From: Sphingomonas sp. Leaf407
GTDB taxonomy: Bacteria; Pseudomonadota; Alphaproteobacteria; Sphingomonadales; Sphingomonadaceae
NCBI RefSeq assembly: GCF_001425385.1
Contig: NZ_LMQO01000003.1
Coordinates: 310,001 to 374,000 of the forward strand
Length of the DNA stretch: 64,000 nucleotides
Direction of reading: 5' to 3'
Numbering within the stretch: the first letter of the stretch is position 1; each line of letters starts with the position of its first letter. Below, piece after piece: positions 9,379-18,295 of this stretch. The notes below the pieces were generated by a model. The model was given only the letters and a program-made list of their open reading frames with translations, searched no databases and was not told where the DNA came from. The position numbers were made by a program, and so were the translations under genes.

Positions 9379-10308
9379 TTGGCAAACGCCCCGACCCGCA
9401 TCGCGTTGGCCGGCATCGGCAAGATCGCGCGCGACCAGCATATCCCGCACATCGCGGCCAGCCCCGATTTCGAGCTGGTCGCCGCCGTCACCCGGCATGA
9501 TCCGCCCGAGGGCGTGCCGGGATTCACCACCATCGCCGAGATGATGGCGGCGGTGCCGGGCGTGCAGGCGATTTCGATCTGCACCCCGCCGCGCGGCCGG
9601 CTGACGCTGATCGAGGAAGCGCTGGCCCACGGCCTCGACGTGATGGTCGAGAAGCCGCCGGCGGCGACGCTGAGCGAGGCGCAGGCGTTCGCCCGCGCGG
9701 CCGACGCGGCGGGCAAGGTACTGTTCGCGACATGGCATTCGCGCGAGGCGGCGGCGGTCGAACCCGCCCGCCAGTGGCTGGACCAACGCAAGATCACGCG
9801 GGTCGCGGTCAACTGGAAGGAGGATGTCCGGGTATGGCATCCGGGACAGGCGTGGATCTGGGAACCGGGGATCGGCGTGTTCGATCCGGGAATCAACGCG
9901 CTGTCGGTCATCACCCGCATCCTGCCGCGCCCTCTGCTGCTCGACACCGCCGAACTGCGCTTCCCGTCGAACCGCGATGCGCCGATCGCCGCCGATCTCG
10001 ACTTCACCGATACGGCGGGCGTGCCGGTGCGGGTAGAATTCGACTTCGACCAGACCGGGCCGCAGACATGGGACATCGACGTCGAAACCGATAACGGGTC
10101 GCTAAAACTGTCGATGGGTGCGTCGAAAATGGCGGTCGATGGCGTAGAGGTCGATGTCGGCGACGAGCCGGAATATGCCCGGCTGTATCGCCGCTTCGCG
10201 CAATGCCTGGCCGCGCGCGAGAGTGACGTCGATCTGTCGCCGTTCGTCCATGTCAACGATGCCTTCCTGCTCGGGCGGCGGGTGACGGTGGGCGAGTTCA
10301 GCGAATAG
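9379..10308 (+). CDS. Gfo/Idh/MocA-family oxidoreductase, galactose 1-dehydrogenase-like
   Basis: The 309-residue protein has an N-terminal Rossmann domain (RIALAGIGKIARDQHIPHI, a GxGxxx-type nucleotide loop), the MVEKPPAATL motif with the conserved E-K-P of this family, and a C-terminal alpha/beta domain. The overall pattern (CTPPRGRLTLIEEAL, FATWHSREAAAV, DVRVWHPGQAWIWEPGIGVFDPGINAL) is what I associate with NAD(P)-dependent D-galactose 1-dehydrogenase of proteobacteria, first step of the De Ley-Doudoroff route. The start is TTG at 9379, six bases after AGGAGAG. Its 3' end overlaps the convergent acyltransferase gene by 11 bp. Confidence 0.8.
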   Translation: MANAPTRIALAGIGKIARDQHIPHIAASPDFELVAAVTRHDPPEGVPGFTTIAEMMAAVPGVQAISICTPPRGRLTLIEEALAHGLDVMVEKPPAATLSEAQAFARAADAAGKVLFATWHSREAAAVEPARQWLDQRKITRVAVNWKEDVRVWHPGQAWIWEPGIGVFDPGINALSVITRILPRPLLLDTAELRFPSNRDAPIAADLDFTDTAGVPVRVEFDFDQTGPQTWDIDVETDNGSLKLSMGASKMAVDGVEVDVGDEPEYARLYRRFAQCLAARESDVDLSPFVHVNDAFLLGRRVTVGEFSE

Positions 10309-11095
10309 GGTGGGTTCGCGCGGAGGCGGCGTGGAGGGGCTGCGGCTTCTCTGCGTCGTGCGCAGATGCCTGCGACGCCATCGCCACGACGATCGCATCC
10401 CGTGCCCGCGCCGCTACCGCCTTGCGCCCCATGCCCGCCGGATCGAACGGTTCGAGGAAATGGATCGTCAGCGGTACGTGACCCGGCCGTGCCAGTACCC
10501 GCGCCGCGTTCGCCGTGCCCGGTTCGTCACCGACCCATGCGATGTCGCGGCCGGCACCATAATCGAGATAGACCGGCTGTACTCGCAGGCTCGGCGGGGG
10601 CGGATCAATCGCGCCGAGCAGCGCCGCCTTGAACGGCAGCAGCGTCGTGCCGTCGCCGGTCGTTCCTTCGGGAAACACCGTGACCGGATGATCCGCTGCC
10701 AATGCCTGGCGCAGCGTATCGATCTGCCGCGCGACGCCCAGCCGGTCGCCACGATCGACGAACAGCGTGTGGTTGAGCGTGCAGAGCCACCCGACCAGCG
10801 GTGCGTCGCGCAACTCCCCCTTGGCGACGAAGGCGCTGCCGCTTGCCCCGGCGATGGCGAGGATGTCGATCCAGCTCTGGTGATTGGCGAGGTACAGCAC
10901 GTCGCGCGGCACCGGCGTCCCGATCACCCGCACCCGCGCGCCGACGATCCGGGCGATCCGCCCGAGAAAGCGCGGCGGCCATGGCGAGCGGCACCGGACC
11001 AGCCGCCAGCCGCTGTGCAGCACCAGATAGCCGAGCAGCGCCGCGAGCATCCCGCCCGCGCGCCGCAGCAATCGAAGGCGCGCGGAGAGGGGCAA
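10298..11095 (-). CDS. 1-acyl-sn-glycerol-3-phosphate acyltransferase family protein
   Basis: A membrane-anchored PlsC-type acyltransferase of 265 residues. It has an N-terminal hydrophobic segment (about 13-35), the catalytic NHQSWID motif (H-x4-D) near residue 90, and the FPEGTT block near 143. It probably acylates lysophosphatidic acid at sn-2 in phospholipid synthesis. The gene begins 5 bases after the fur stop and ends the tsaB-rimI-mucR-fur row, a neighbourhood I recognise from sphingomonads. Other lysophospholipid or ornithine-lipid substrates cannot be excluded. Confidence 0.85.
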   Translation of the reverse strand: MPLSARLRLLRRAGGMLAALLGYLVLHSGWRLVRCRSPWPPRFLGRIARIVGARVRVIGTPVPRDVLYLANHQSWIDILAIAGASGSAFVAKGELRDAPLVGWLCTLNHTLFVDRGDRLGVARQIDTLRQALAADHPVTVFPEGTTGDGTTLLPFKAALLGAIDPPPPSLRVQPVYLDYGAGRDIAWVGDEPGTANAARVLARPGHVPLTIHFLEPFDPAGMGRKAVAARARDAIVVAMASQASAHDAEKPQPLHAASARTHPIR

Positions 11096-11100
11096 GCGCC

Positions 11101-11523
11101 TCAGCCCTTGCGGTCGAGGCTGACGCCGTAGAGTTCCATGCGGTGATCGACCAGCCGGAAGCCCAGTCGCTCGGCGATCTGCTTTTGCAGCAGTTCCAGT
11201 TCGGGATCGACGAATTCGATCACCCGGCCGCTCTCGACGTCGATTAGATGATCGTGATGCGCCTCGGGCGCGGGTTCGTAGCGCGCTCGGCCATCACCGA
11301 AGTCGTGCCGGTCGAGGATGCCGGCCTCTTCGAACAGCCGCACGGTGCGATACACCGTGGCGATCGAGATGCCCGGATCGATCGCCGACGAGCGTTCATA
11401 GACTTTTTCGACGTCGGGATGGTCTTCGGCTTCGGACAGGACGCGAGCGATCACCCGACGCTGTTCGGTGATGCGCAGCCCCTTTTGATGACAAAGCGCT
11501 TCGAGATCGATCTTGCGGGCCAT
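11101..11523 (-). CDS. fur: Fur-family metalloregulator
   Basis: A 140-residue winged-helix repressor of the Fur family: the DNA-binding region LRITEQRRVIARVL...ISIATVYRTVRLFEEAG, followed by the metal site HDFGDGRARYEPAPEAHHDHLID and a dimerisation strand GRVIEFVDPELE. The structural-zinc CxxC pair of many Fur proteins is absent: the strand reads ESGRVIEF where E. coli has CGKVIEF, and the protein has a single Cys near its start. Cys-poor Fur/Mur proteins are common in Alphaproteobacteria. It probably senses iron (or manganese) and represses uptake genes such as TonB receptors. Confidence 0.93.
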   Translation of the reverse strand: MARKIDLEALCHQKGLRITEQRRVIARVLSEAEDHPDVEKVYERSSAIDPGISIATVYRTVRLFEEAGILDRHDFGDGRARYEPAPEAHHDHLIDVESGRVIEFVDPELELLQKQIAERLGFRLVDHRMELYGVSLDRKG

Positions 11524-11591
11524 GCGTTCCTGTGACTTCCCTGACGAATGCCCCCTTCTAACGCGCCGGTCGCGTCAGCGGAAGCCCCGCA

Positions 11592-12005
11592 TCAGCGCGT
11601 GCGGCGCTGCGTTCCCAAGCCGATCTTCTTGGCGAGGTCGCGGCGCTGCTCGGCATAGTTGGGTGCGACCATCGGATAATCGGCGGGCAGGTTCCACTTG
11701 GCGCGATACTGGTCGGGGGTCAGGTCGTAATGCGTCATCAGATGCCGTTTGAGCATCTTGAGCTTCCGCCCATCCTCCAGACAGACGATATAGTCGGGCC
11801 TGATCGAGTTGCGCACCGGCACCGCCGGATCGGCACGGACCGGCGTTTCCTCGGGCGTGGTGCCAAGGCCGTGCAGCGCGTGATGGACGCTGCGGATCAA
11901 TTGCGGGATGTCCGCGACCTCGACATTGTTGTTGCTGACATGGGCCGCGACGATGTCGGCGGTCAGGGCGATGAGCGTGTCGTCCCGCTCCGCTTGGAGT
12001 TCCAT
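11592..12005 (-). CDS. mucR: MucR/Ros-family transcriptional regulator
   Basis: The 137-residue protein carries the MucR zinc-finger domain: a metal Cys in YIVCLEDG, Asp in place of the second Cys of Ros, and the HLMTHY His pair. It is followed by the hallmark YRAKWNLPADYPMVAPNYA and a basic tail AKKIGLG. MucR proteins are H-NS-like global regulators in Alphaproteobacteria that control exopolysaccharide, motility and cell-cycle genes and bind AT-rich DNA. The ATG at 12005 gives the family's normal length. It lies between rimI and fur on the same strand. Confidence 0.93.
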   Translation of the reverse strand: MELQAERDDTLIALTADIVAAHVSNNNVEVADIPQLIRSVHHALHGLGTTPEETPVRADPAVPVRNSIRPDYIVCLEDGRKLKMLKRHLMTHYDLTPDQYRAKWNLPADYPMVAPNYAEQRRDLAKKIGLGTQRRTR

Positions 12006-12106
12006 GGTCTTCCTTACCGTTACGCTGCGGCAAAACTGGCGCCGTGCGCACGCTATCGACGCGGATGCCGGGCCGCGCAATAATATTCGCTACTTTTTTG
12101 GAAGTT

Positions 12107-12586
12107 TCACGACGCAATCGGGCAGACATAGGTATGCGCGTCGAACCGCTCGCCTTGCGTCCCGGCATAATAACCGCGCCGCTCGCCCCGTTTCACGAAA
12201 CCGGCCCGCAGATACAGGCGGGTGGCGGGATTGTTCGCGCGCATTTCGAGGCAGATCTGCGCCGCGCCACGGCGCGCCGCGCCGGCGACCGCTTCGCCCA
12301 GGAGCGTCGCGCCGATCCCGTGACCGCGCCGCTCGGGCAGCACCGCGATCAGCAGCAATTCGGCATCGCCCGCGATCGCCCGGCTGAGCGCGAAGCCGAC
12401 CACGTCGTCGTCGAGACAGGCGAGCGTCAGCCAGACACCGGGCAGCGACATCATGCCAAGGCACTGGGCCGGGGTCCATGCCTCGCCATAGCGCGGGTCG
12501 AAGGCGCTGCGCATGACCCGGTCGACCGCTCCGATCATCGCCGGCGTGCCCACGATCAGCGTGACCGGGTCGCGCGTGTCGCTCAC
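12107..12586 (-). CDS. rimI: Ribosomal-protein-alanine N-acetyltransferase (GNAT)
   Basis: The 159-residue protein has the GNAT core: the LLLIAVLPERRGHGIGATLL acetyl-CoA loop (Q/RxxGxG/A type) near residue 80, then ICLEMRANNPATRLYLRAGFVKRGERRGYY. The N-x-x-A-x-x-L-Y-x-x-x-G-F signature is typical of RimI, which acetylates ribosomal protein S18. Its start overlaps the tsaB stop as ATGA, and the tsaB-rimI pairing is widely conserved. This supports the name over a generic GNAT. Confidence 0.88.
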   Translation of the reverse strand: MSDTRDPVTLIVGTPAMIGAVDRVMRSAFDPRYGEAWTPAQCLGMMSLPGVWLTLACLDDDVVGFALSRAIAGDAELLLIAVLPERRGHGIGATLLGEAVAGAARRGAAQICLEMRANNPATRLYLRAGFVKRGERRGYYAGTQGERFDAHTYVCPIAS

Positions 12587-13200
12587 GCGGCCACGCTCGG
12601 CACCGCGTCGGGTGCGCGACCATAGAGCGGGGCGGGGGGCAGGGTGCGCAGCGCGTCGGGCAACAGGCCGACGTCGCCCGCATCGGGCAAGCGATCGTCA
12701 TGGCCAAGCGTCGGGTCCGCCAGCCGCAGCCGGGCGACGCCTTGCCCGACGGCGCGCCGTCCGGCGAGCCATGCGACCGCGTCGGCGGGCTTGCGCGAGG
12801 CGATCGGCTCCAATGGCGTCAGGTCGGCGTCGAACGCTTGCTGGAACACCTCGCCATGCCCTCCGTCGAGCACCGCCACGATCACGTCGCCCGGTCGCCC
12901 GGCCAGCGCGGCGGCAGCCACGATCGCGAGCGACGAATAGCCCTGCACCGGGACGCCCCAGCCGATACCCAGCCCACGCGCCGCCGCGAGGCCAACGCGC
13001 ACCCCGGTAAAGCTGCCCGGCCCGCAATCGACGAGGATGCGGTCGGCGCGACCACCGCCGGGCAGCGCGCCGATCATCGGCACCAGCCGTTCGGCATGAC
13101 CGCGCCCGACCACCGCATGGTCGCGCGCGATCACCCGGTCGCTCTCCAGCAGGGCGACCGAGCAGGCGGCGGTCGCGGTTTCGATCACCAGGATGCGCAC
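12583..13200 (-). CDS. tsaB: tRNA threonylcarbamoyladenosine biosynthesis protein TsaB
   Basis: TsaB is the scaffold partner of TsaD in making t6A37 on ANN-decoding tRNAs. Visible features are the ASKHA N-terminus RILVIETATAACSVALL, the HAERLVPMI helix, DCGPGSFTGVRVGLAAARGLG, and GYSSLAIVAAAAL. The GTG at 13200 is taken as start because it places RILVIET at the N-terminus, as in the family (205 residues). It is translationally coupled to rimI and sits ten bases after the upstream nitroreductase gene. The rest of the KEOPS-like set is not in the window, although mtaB, which modifies t6A, lies at its far end. Confidence 0.93.
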   Translation of the reverse strand: MRILVIETATAACSVALLESDRVIARDHAVVGRGHAERLVPMIGALPGGGRADRILVDCGPGSFTGVRVGLAAARGLGIGWGVPVQGYSSLAIVAAAALAGRPGDVIVAVLDGGHGEVFQQAFDADLTPLEPIASRKPADAVAWLAGRRAVGQGVARLRLADPTLGHDDRLPDAGDVGLLPDALRTLPPAPLYGRAPDAVPSVAA

Positions 13201-13210
13201 CGGCGAAGCG

Positions 13211-13801
13211 TCAGGCGATCCGGTTGAACTTAGCGAAGTCCGGCCGTGGCGAGCGCGGATGCAGCGTGTCCGTATCGCCATAGCCCAGCGTGGCGATGAA
13301 GTTGGCCGTCACCGACGGTGTCTCAGCGAAGAACGCCTTGTCGACCGCGCCGGCATCGAACCCCGACATCGGCCCGGTATCCAGCCCCAGCGCCCGCGCG
13401 GCGAGGATCAAATAGGCCCCCTGCAGCGACGAATTGCGAAAGGCGGAGGCGGCGCGCAGTTCAGCATTGCCGTCGAACCACGACTTCGCATCGGTGTGCG
13501 GGAACAGTTCGGGCAGATATTGATGGAACTCGCGGTCCATGCCGATGATCGCCGTGACCGGCGCGGCGCGGACCTTGTCCGGGTTGGCGCCGGTACAGCA
13601 TGCTGCCAGCCGGTCTTTCGCGTCCTGCGACACGCACCACACGATCCGCGCCGGCAACTGGTTGGCGCTGGTCGGGCCCCATTTCATCAGGTCCCAGATG
13701 TCGTGGAGCACGGTTTCGTCGACCGACCGGTCGGTATAGTGGTTGAAGGTGCGGGCACCGCGGAACAGCGTATCAAGCGCCTGATCGTCGAGCTTGGCCA
13801 T
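13211..13801 (-). CDS. Nitroreductase-family malonic semialdehyde reductase (RutE/HadB type)
   Basis: A 196-residue FMN flavoprotein. The pattern FRGARTFNHYTDRSVDETVLHDIWDLMKWGPTSANQLPARIVW and the later AFRNSSLQGAYLILAARALGLDTGPMSGFD are characteristic of the RutE/HadB branch of nitroreductases. E. coli RutE reduces malonic semialdehyde to 3-hydroxypropionate in uracil breakdown. No other rut genes are present, so the physiological substrate here is open. The ATG overlaps the nfu stop by one base (TGATG), so it is translationally coupled to an Fe-S assembly gene. Confidence 0.87.
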   Translation of the reverse strand: MAKLDDQALDTLFRGARTFNHYTDRSVDETVLHDIWDLMKWGPTSANQLPARIVWCVSQDAKDRLAACCTGANPDKVRAAPVTAIIGMDREFHQYLPELFPHTDAKSWFDGNAELRAASAFRNSSLQGAYLILAARALGLDTGPMSGFDAGAVDKAFFAETPSVTANFIATLGYGDTDTLHPRSPRPDFAKFNRIA

Positions 13802-14376
13802 CAGACTGCACGAACCTCCGTTACTTCGGGAACATAATATTTGAGCAACTGCTCGATCCCGTTCTTCAGCGTCGCGCTGGACGAGGGGCAGCCGGCACAG
13901 GCGCCCTGCAATTGCAGATACACCTTGCCCTGATCGAACCCGCGATAGACGATGTCGCCGCCGTCGTTGGCAACGGCGGGGCGGACCCGCGTCTCGATCA
14001 GTTCCTTGATCTGCTCGACGATGTCGGCGTCGGCCGGATCGTCACCGAAGGTCGCGTCGTCGGCCGGTACGGAAAAGCCCGCCGCCGGGGCGGCATGGAA
14101 CAACGGCATCCGCCCGCCGAAATGGTCGAGCATCAACGCCAGCACATCGGGCTTGAGATCGGACCATTCGCTACCCGGCGCCTTTGTCACCGACACGAAA
14201 TCGCGTCCGAAGAACACGCCGACCACATCGCCGAGCGCAAATAGCTGCGTCGCGAGCGGCGACGCCTCGGCCTCCTCCGGCGAGGCGAAGTCGCGGGTGC
14301 CGCTGTCCATCACCGCCTGTCCCGGCAGGAACTTCAGGGTGGCAGGATTGGGCGTCGGTTCTGTTTCGATCAACAT
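13801..14376 (-). CDS. Nfu-type iron-sulfur cluster carrier protein
   Basis: The 191-residue protein begins with the Nfu N-terminal domain (MLIETEPTPNPATLKFLPG) and ends with a NifU-like domain. That domain includes IKELIETRVRPAVANDGGDIVYRGF and the cluster-binding GACAGCPSSSATLKNGIE, whose CxxC holds a [4Fe-4S] cluster at a dimer interface. This two-domain architecture equals mitochondrial NFU1 and alphaproteobacterial NifU-family proteins that deliver clusters to lipoate synthase and others. The ATG at 14376 starts the conserved domain; another lies three codons upstream. Confidence 0.92.
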   Translation of the reverse strand: MLIETEPTPNPATLKFLPGQAVMDSGTRDFASPEEAEASPLATQLFALGDVVGVFFGRDFVSVTKAPGSEWSDLKPDVLALMLDHFGGRMPLFHAAPAAGFSVPADDATFGDDPADADIVEQIKELIETRVRPAVANDGGDIVYRGFDQGKVYLQLQGACAGCPSSSATLKNGIEQLLKYYVPEVTEVRAV

Positions 14377-14517
14377 GGCCGCCATTTGGCGCGCGCGTCC
14401 GACCGGATCAAGGGCCGCCCGCCGGAAACGCAACGTTCGCGAAAGCGGCCAAGCCGTTGCAACGGCGTAACGGACTGTCTAGGCCCGGTGACGATGCTTG
14501 TAAGGAACGAACGCGCG

Positions 14518-15237
14518 ATGATCGACAGGCACCTGGCAAAATTGCGCGCCCGCGACACGATCTCGGCGGAGGAAGAGGCGGTGATCCGCCAGTCGTTCGG
14601 CGAGGTGCGGGTCGTTCCGGCGGGCACCACCTGTATCCGCGCGGGCGAACGGTTGACGTTCAGCACGCTGCTGCTCGACGGCTTCATGTGCCGTTACAAG
14701 GACTTGCCGGGAGGCGAACGGCAGATCACCGAAGTGCATACCGCGGGCGATTTCCTCGACCTGCACAGTTTTTCGCTCAAGCAGCTCGACCATAATATCA
14801 TGGCGCTGACCGCCAGCCGCGTGGTGCTGATGCCGCACACCGCATTGACGGCGATCACCGAACATCACCCGCATCTGGCGCGGGTCTACTGGTTCCTGAC
14901 CGCGCTGGACGCCGCGATCCACCGCGAATGGGTGTTGTCACTCGGGCGGCGCACCGCGATCGAGCGGATCGCGCATCTGGTGTGCGAACTGCGCGTGCGG
15001 CTGGGGCTGGTCGATCAGGCCGACGACAGCGGGTTCGACCTGCCGCTCACGCAGACCGACTTGTCGGACTGCACCGGGCTGACGCCGGTCCATGTCAACC
15101 GGACGCTGCGCGACCTGCGCGAACGGGGATTGATGGAGTTCCGCAGCAAGCGGGTGACGATCCACGACATGGCCGGGCTGATCGCGCTGGCCGAGTTCGA
15201 CGACAATTACCTCTATCTCCGCCGCGAGGCGCGATAA
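14518..15237 (+). CDS. Crp/Fnr-family transcriptional regulator
   Basis: A 239-residue regulator with an N-terminal cyclic-nucleotide-binding-like beta-roll (residues about 20-115) and a C-terminal Crp-type helix-turn-helix (LPLTQTDLSDCTGLTPVHVNRTLRDLRERGLM). There are no FNR-type Cys ligands, and the cAMP-contact arginine motif is not evident, so the effector is unknown. The ATG at 14518 follows AAGGAAC by about 11 bases; an earlier ATG at 14494 has no visible Shine-Dalgarno. It diverges from nfu (141-bp gap) and has no co-directional partner. Confidence 0.83.
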   Translation: MIDRHLAKLRARDTISAEEEAVIRQSFGEVRVVPAGTTCIRAGERLTFSTLLLDGFMCRYKDLPGGERQITEVHTAGDFLDLHSFSLKQLDHNIMALTASRVVLMPHTALTAITEHHPHLARVYWFLTALDAAIHREWVLSLGRRTAIERIAHLVCELRVRLGLVDQADDSGFDLPLTQTDLSDCTGLTPVHVNRTLRDLRERGLMEFRSKRVTIHDMAGLIALAEFDDNYLYLRREAR

Positions 15238-15336
15238 AGCTTAGCGGGGGCTGAACCGGAGCGGCGATCCGGCTTTATCTTTCAGGGTGTTCGTCGATAC
15301 TGGTGGCGGCGTTGCATCGGCGCTACACCCCGGTCC

Positions 15337-18246
15337 ATGGCATCCATCGTTCGTTTGGCCATGGGCGCGTGTTCCGCCCTGGCCCTGATCGCCGCGCCGC
15401 TTGTCGCGCAGACCGCTCCCCCGGCATCGTCGCCCGTTCCTGCCCGGCAGCTTCCACCGCTCGAACCGGTGGCGCAGGGGCCGGACACGCCCTGGCTGTT
15501 CAAGGGCAGCGACATTCCGCCCGACCGGTCGTGGACCTATGGCGTGCTGTCCAACGGCCTGAAATATGCCGTGCGCAAAAATGGCGTGCCGCCGGGGCAG
15601 ATCGCGATCCGCGTCGCGATCGGCACGGGGTCGCTGATGGAAACCGACAATGAACGCGGCTTCGCTCATCTGATCGAGCATCTGTCGTTCCGGGGATCGG
15701 TGCATGTGCCCGATGGCGAATCGAAGCGGGTGTGGCAGCGCCTCGGCGTCACCTTCGGGTCGGACAGCAATGCGTCGACCAGCTTTACCCAGACGGTCTA
15801 CAAGCTCGACCTGCCCGCCGCGACGCCCGCCGGGCTCGATGAGAGCATGAAGATCCTGTCGGGCATGATGACCGAGCCGACGCTGAGCCAGACGGCGCTC
15901 GACGCCGAACGGCCGGTGGTGCTGTCCGAACAGCGCGAACAGCCCGGCCCACAGGTGCGGATGGGCGATGCCACCCGCGCGCTGTTCTTCGCCGGGCAGC
16001 CGCTCGCCGACCGCTCGCCGATCGGCAACGTCGAGACGTTGCAGGCCGCGACCGCCGCCAGCGTGAAGGCGTTCCACGACCGCTGGTATCGACCCGACCG
16101 CGCGATCATCGTGATCGCGGGCGATGCCGATCCGGCGATCCTCGAAGCGGCGGTGAAGAAGCATTTCGCCGGCTGGACCGGCACCGGCCCGGCTCCGGCC
16201 GACCCGAAGTTCGGCGCACCGGTCGCCGGCAAGCCCGTCGCCGCCGTCACCGCCGAGCCGGCGGTGCCGCCGCTGGTCCAGATGGCGGTGCTGCGGCCGT
16301 GGACCGTGGGCGACGATACCATCCTGTTCAATCAGGATCGGATGATCGACCAGATCGGCCTGCGCATCCTGAACCGCCGGCTGGAGAGCCGGGCGCGGGC
16401 GGGGGCGAGCTATATTTCGGCCGGCGCCAACCTCGACGATGTGTCGCGGTCGGCGAACATCACGCAGGTGTCGATCCTGCCGGTCGGCGACGACTGGGCG
16501 GCGGCGCTGCGCGACGTGCGCCAGACGATCGCCGACGCGATGCGCACCGCCCCGACCCAGGCGGAGATCGACCGCGAAGTGGGCGAAATCCGCGCCGGCA
16601 TGGAAAACGAGGTCCGCACCGCGCCGGTGACGGCGGGCGCGCTGCTCGCCGACAATCTGATCGCGGCGACCGACATCCGCGAGACGGTGGCCGGCCCGGA
16701 AACCTCGCTGCGCATCTTCGAAGGCGCAGTGACCAAGCGGTTCTTCACGCCCGCGCGCGTGCTGGCGGCGACGAAGAAGGTGTTCGCCGGCACTGCCACC
16801 CGCGCGCTGGTCAACACCCGCACCCCGGACCCGACCGCGCAGGCCAAGCTGACGACCGCGCTGTCGGCGAAGCTGACCGCCAGCGCCGCCAGCCGCACGC
16901 GACAGGCGGCGATCGGCTTCGACCGGCTGCCGACACTCGGCAAGCCCGGCACGATCACCCAGCGCAGCATGGCACTGGCCGATCCGCCGGTCGAACGGGT
17001 CGACTTCACCAACGGATCGTCGCTGCTGCTGTTTCCCAATGAATCGGAGACGGGCAAGGTCTATGTCCGCGTCCGCTTCGGCCGGGGGCTGAACGCGCTG
17101 CCCGCCGATCGCTCGACGCCCGCCTTCGCCGCCGATCTCGCGCTGGTGAGTTCGGGCATCCAGACGCCCAAGGGCGTGCTGGGGCAGGAGGAGCTCGACC
17201 GGATGACTGGCGGGCGGCAGATCGGGCTGTCGTTCGGAATCGACGAGGACGCCTTTACCCTGTCGGGCGTCACCACCGCCGCCGACCTGACCGACCAGCT
17301 CCGGCTGATCGCGGCCAAGCTGCAATCGCCCGCATGGGACCCCAGGCCGGTAGCGCGGGCGCGGGCGGTGATGCTGGCGGGCTATGACGGGCTGGGTTCT
17401 TCGCCCGACGGGGTGATGGCGCGTGACCTCGACGGGTTGCTCCACGCCGGCGACCCGCGCTGGGGCTCGCCCGACCGCAAGGCGATCGAGGCGCTGAACG
17501 CCGCGTCGTTCAAGGCGCTGTGGGCGCCGCTGCTCGCCTCCGGCCCGATCGAGGTGCAGGTGTTCGGCGACGTGACCCAGGCGGCGGCCGTCGATGCGGT
17601 CGCGGCGACGATCGGGGCGATGGCCCCGCGCAGCGCCGCCACCACCCCACCGCCGCCGGTCCGTTTCCCGGCGCACGTTGCGCAGCCGGTGACGCGCACG
17701 CACAGCGGCCAGCCCAATCAGGCGGCGGCAGCGATCGCGTGGCCGACCGGCGGCGGCAGTGCCGGCCTGACCGAAAGCCGCAAGCTGGAGGTGCTGGCGG
17801 CGGTGTTCCGCGACCGGCTGCTCGACCGGCTGCGCAGCCAGGCCGGGGTCAGCTATTCGCCCAACGTCGACAATGGCTGGCCGGTCGGCTTGGCCGGCGG
17901 CGGACGGATCATGGCGATCGGCATGGTCCCGCCCGATCGCACCGACTATTTCTTCACGCTGGTGCGCGAGATCGCGGCCGATCTGGTCAAGACCCCGGTG
18001 CCGGCCGACGAACTGGACCGCGCCAAGCTGCCGGTCGTGCAGTTGATCGCCCGCATGTCGAGCGGCAACATGTTCTGGATGAACCAGACGGCGGGCGGCA
18101 CGCGCGATCCCGTGCGGCTGACGGCGATCCCCGGTCTGGCGGGCGATATACGGGGGACAACCCCGGCGGAGTTGCAGGCGCTGGCCGCGAAATATCTGGT
18201 GCCCGGCAAGGACTGGTCGATGGTCGTCGTGCCGGAGAAGAAGTGA
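15337..18246 (+). CDS. M16-family zinc metallopeptidase, two-domain, exported
   Basis: The 969-residue protein starts with a signal peptide (basic n-region, ACSALALIAAPLVAQT). A first M16 domain has the inverse zinc motif HLIEH near residue 115 (GFAHLIEHLSFRGS). A second, non-catalytic M16 domain follows, with the R/Y-type substrate-binding block SQAGVSYSPNV near residue 833. This is the pitrilysin/insulinase-like family that degrades peptides in the periplasm. The start follows no strong Shine-Dalgarno but coincides with the signal peptide. It is monocistronic, followed by a 107-bp palindromic repeat. Confidence 0.9.
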   Translation: MASIVRLAMGACSALALIAAPLVAQTAPPASSPVPARQLPPLEPVAQGPDTPWLFKGSDIPPDRSWTYGVLSNGLKYAVRKNGVPPGQIAIRVAIGTGSLMETDNERGFAHLIEHLSFRGSVHVPDGESKRVWQRLGVTFGSDSNASTSFTQTVYKLDLPAATPAGLDESMKILSGMMTEPTLSQTALDAERPVVLSEQREQPGPQVRMGDATRALFFAGQPLADRSPIGNVETLQAATAASVKAFHDRWYRPDRAIIVIAGDADPAILEAAVKKHFAGWTGTGPAPADPKFGAPVAGKPVAAVTAEPAVPPLVQMAVLRPWTVGDDTILFNQDRMIDQIGLRILNRRLESRARAGASYISAGANLDDVSRSANITQVSILPVGDDWAAALRDVRQTIADAMRTAPTQAEIDREVGEIRAGMENEVRTAPVTAGALLADNLIAATDIRETVAGPETSLRIFEGAVTKRFFTPARVLAATKKVFAGTATRALVNTRTPDPTAQAKLTTALSAKLTASAASRTRQAAIGFDRLPTLGKPGTITQRSMALADPPVERVDFTNGSSLLLFPNESETGKVYVRVRFGRGLNALPADRSTPAFAADLALVSSGIQTPKGVLGQEELDRMTGGRQIGLSFGIDEDAFTLSGVTTAADLTDQLRLIAAKLQSPAWDPRPVARARAVMLAGYDGLGSSPDGVMARDLDGLLHAGDPRWGSPDRKAIEALNAASFKALWAPLLASGPIEVQVFGDVTQAAAVDAVAATIGAMAPRSAATTPPPPVRFPAHVAQPVTRTHSGQPNQAAAAIAWPTGGGSAGLTESRKLEVLAAVFRDRLLDRLRSQAGVSYSPNVDNGWPVGLAGGGRIMAIGMVPPDRTDYFFTLVREIAADLVKTPVPADELDRAKLPVVQLIARMSSGNMFWMNQTAGGTRDPVRLTAIPGLAGDIRGTTPAELQALAAKYLVPGKDWSMVVVPEKK

Positions 18247-18295
18247 GGGGATCCGTTCGAAAGCACCCGGAGACGCGCGCTATCCTGAAAGGAAC

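Noticed and set aside
15241..17703. 820-codon open frame on the minus strand opposite the M16 peptidase gene
   Set aside because: Arg/Gly/His-rich composition with no domain, typical of the antisense of a high-GC gene; the plus-strand product has a signal peptide and HxxEH motif.
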